A stretch of 57,731 nt of DNA, from positions 1 to 57,731 of the forward strand of contig JABHSO010000192.1 of the NCBI GenBank assembly GCA_018669845.1. The letters are read 5' to 3'. The DNA comes from Gammaproteobacteria bacterium. Its GTDB lineage: Bacteria > Pseudomonadota > Gammaproteobacteria > GCA-001735895. The notes under the pieces were generated by a model. The model searched no databases, was not told the DNA's origin, and worked only from the letters and a program-made list of their open reading frames with translations. The position numbers were made by a program, and so were the translations under genes. How positions within the stretch are numbered: the first letter of the stretch is position 1; each line of letters opens with the position of its first letter. Positions 57,704 through 57,731 of this stretch are shown in pieces.

Positions 57704-57731
57704 TGCATTTTCCTCTAATGGTTTTATTTAA

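Overview
The window reads as chromosomal core DNA from a low-to-moderate GC gammaproteobacterium. The order tyrS - M23 peptidase - anmK - (OMP) - erpA - ... - argC, with rRNA-type promoters firing away from the tyrS 3' end, matches what I recall of the Pseudomonas-type neighbourhood beside a rrn operon. Other pairs point the same way: rppH-ptsP, yicC/rph, the Mg-type hemB, and the MoxR-Bat cluster. I see no prophage, conjugative element, CRISPR array, tRNA or complete insertion sequence. I cannot place the genus.

Layout. 1-8.6 kb: rrn-type promoters pointing out of the window, tyrS, peptidoglycan turnover (M23 endopeptidase, anmK), an outer-membrane protein, erpA, bactofilin, argC, a TlpA-like thioredoxin and hemJ. 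8.6-17.5 kb: ptsP-rppH, two HAD phosphatases, an Asp/Glu racemase, MscS, SlyD, an HDOD protein, a HIT protein and a small barrel protein. 17.7-25 kb: HxlR regulator, a decayed stretch, a DUF3754 protein, mutY-AsmA, a DUF2333 protein, moaC. 25-32 kb: a heat-shock unit cbpA-degQ behind a clear sigma-32 promoter, pilU, a phosphodiesterase with a dead GGDEF domain, yicC. 32-36 kb: rph-rdgB-hemW, then an AT-rich 690-bp gap with a cluster of DnaA boxes, then rpmE2. 36-49.5 kb: malic enzyme, MpaA-like peptidase, hemB-aroE, small regulators, a tdh/kbl chimeric pseudogene, bioF, bioB, comF, CvfB-like, AIM24-like, proB. 49.5-57.7 kb: obgE and a complete MoxR-DUF58-DUF4381-BatA-BatB/C-BatD operon.

Three kinds of non-genic structure stand out. 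(1) Six intergenic elements have inverted arms made of tandem CACGAAG-type (once CACAGAGG-type) units around unrelated centres; five lie within about 10 kb (38-48 kb). (2) The hemW-rpmE2 gap holds four DnaA boxes next to a very AT-rich tract, a possible origin or DnaA-titration site. (3) Other palindromic repeats occur at 13.5, 24.5 and 35.6 kb. The most informative gene-level observation is an in-frame fusion of a broken threonine dehydrogenase gene to the last codons of kbl, the scar of a deletion across a former tdh-kbl operon.

Many genes serve cell-envelope upkeep (M23, anmK, MpaA-like, AsmA, bactofilin, DegQ, two OMPs), cofactor synthesis (hemB, hemJ, hemW, bioB, bioF, moaC, erpA) and RNA or nucleotide maintenance (rppH, rph, yicC, rdgB, mutY). 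No wholly new multi-gene system is evident; the novelty is in the intergenic DNA and gene decay.
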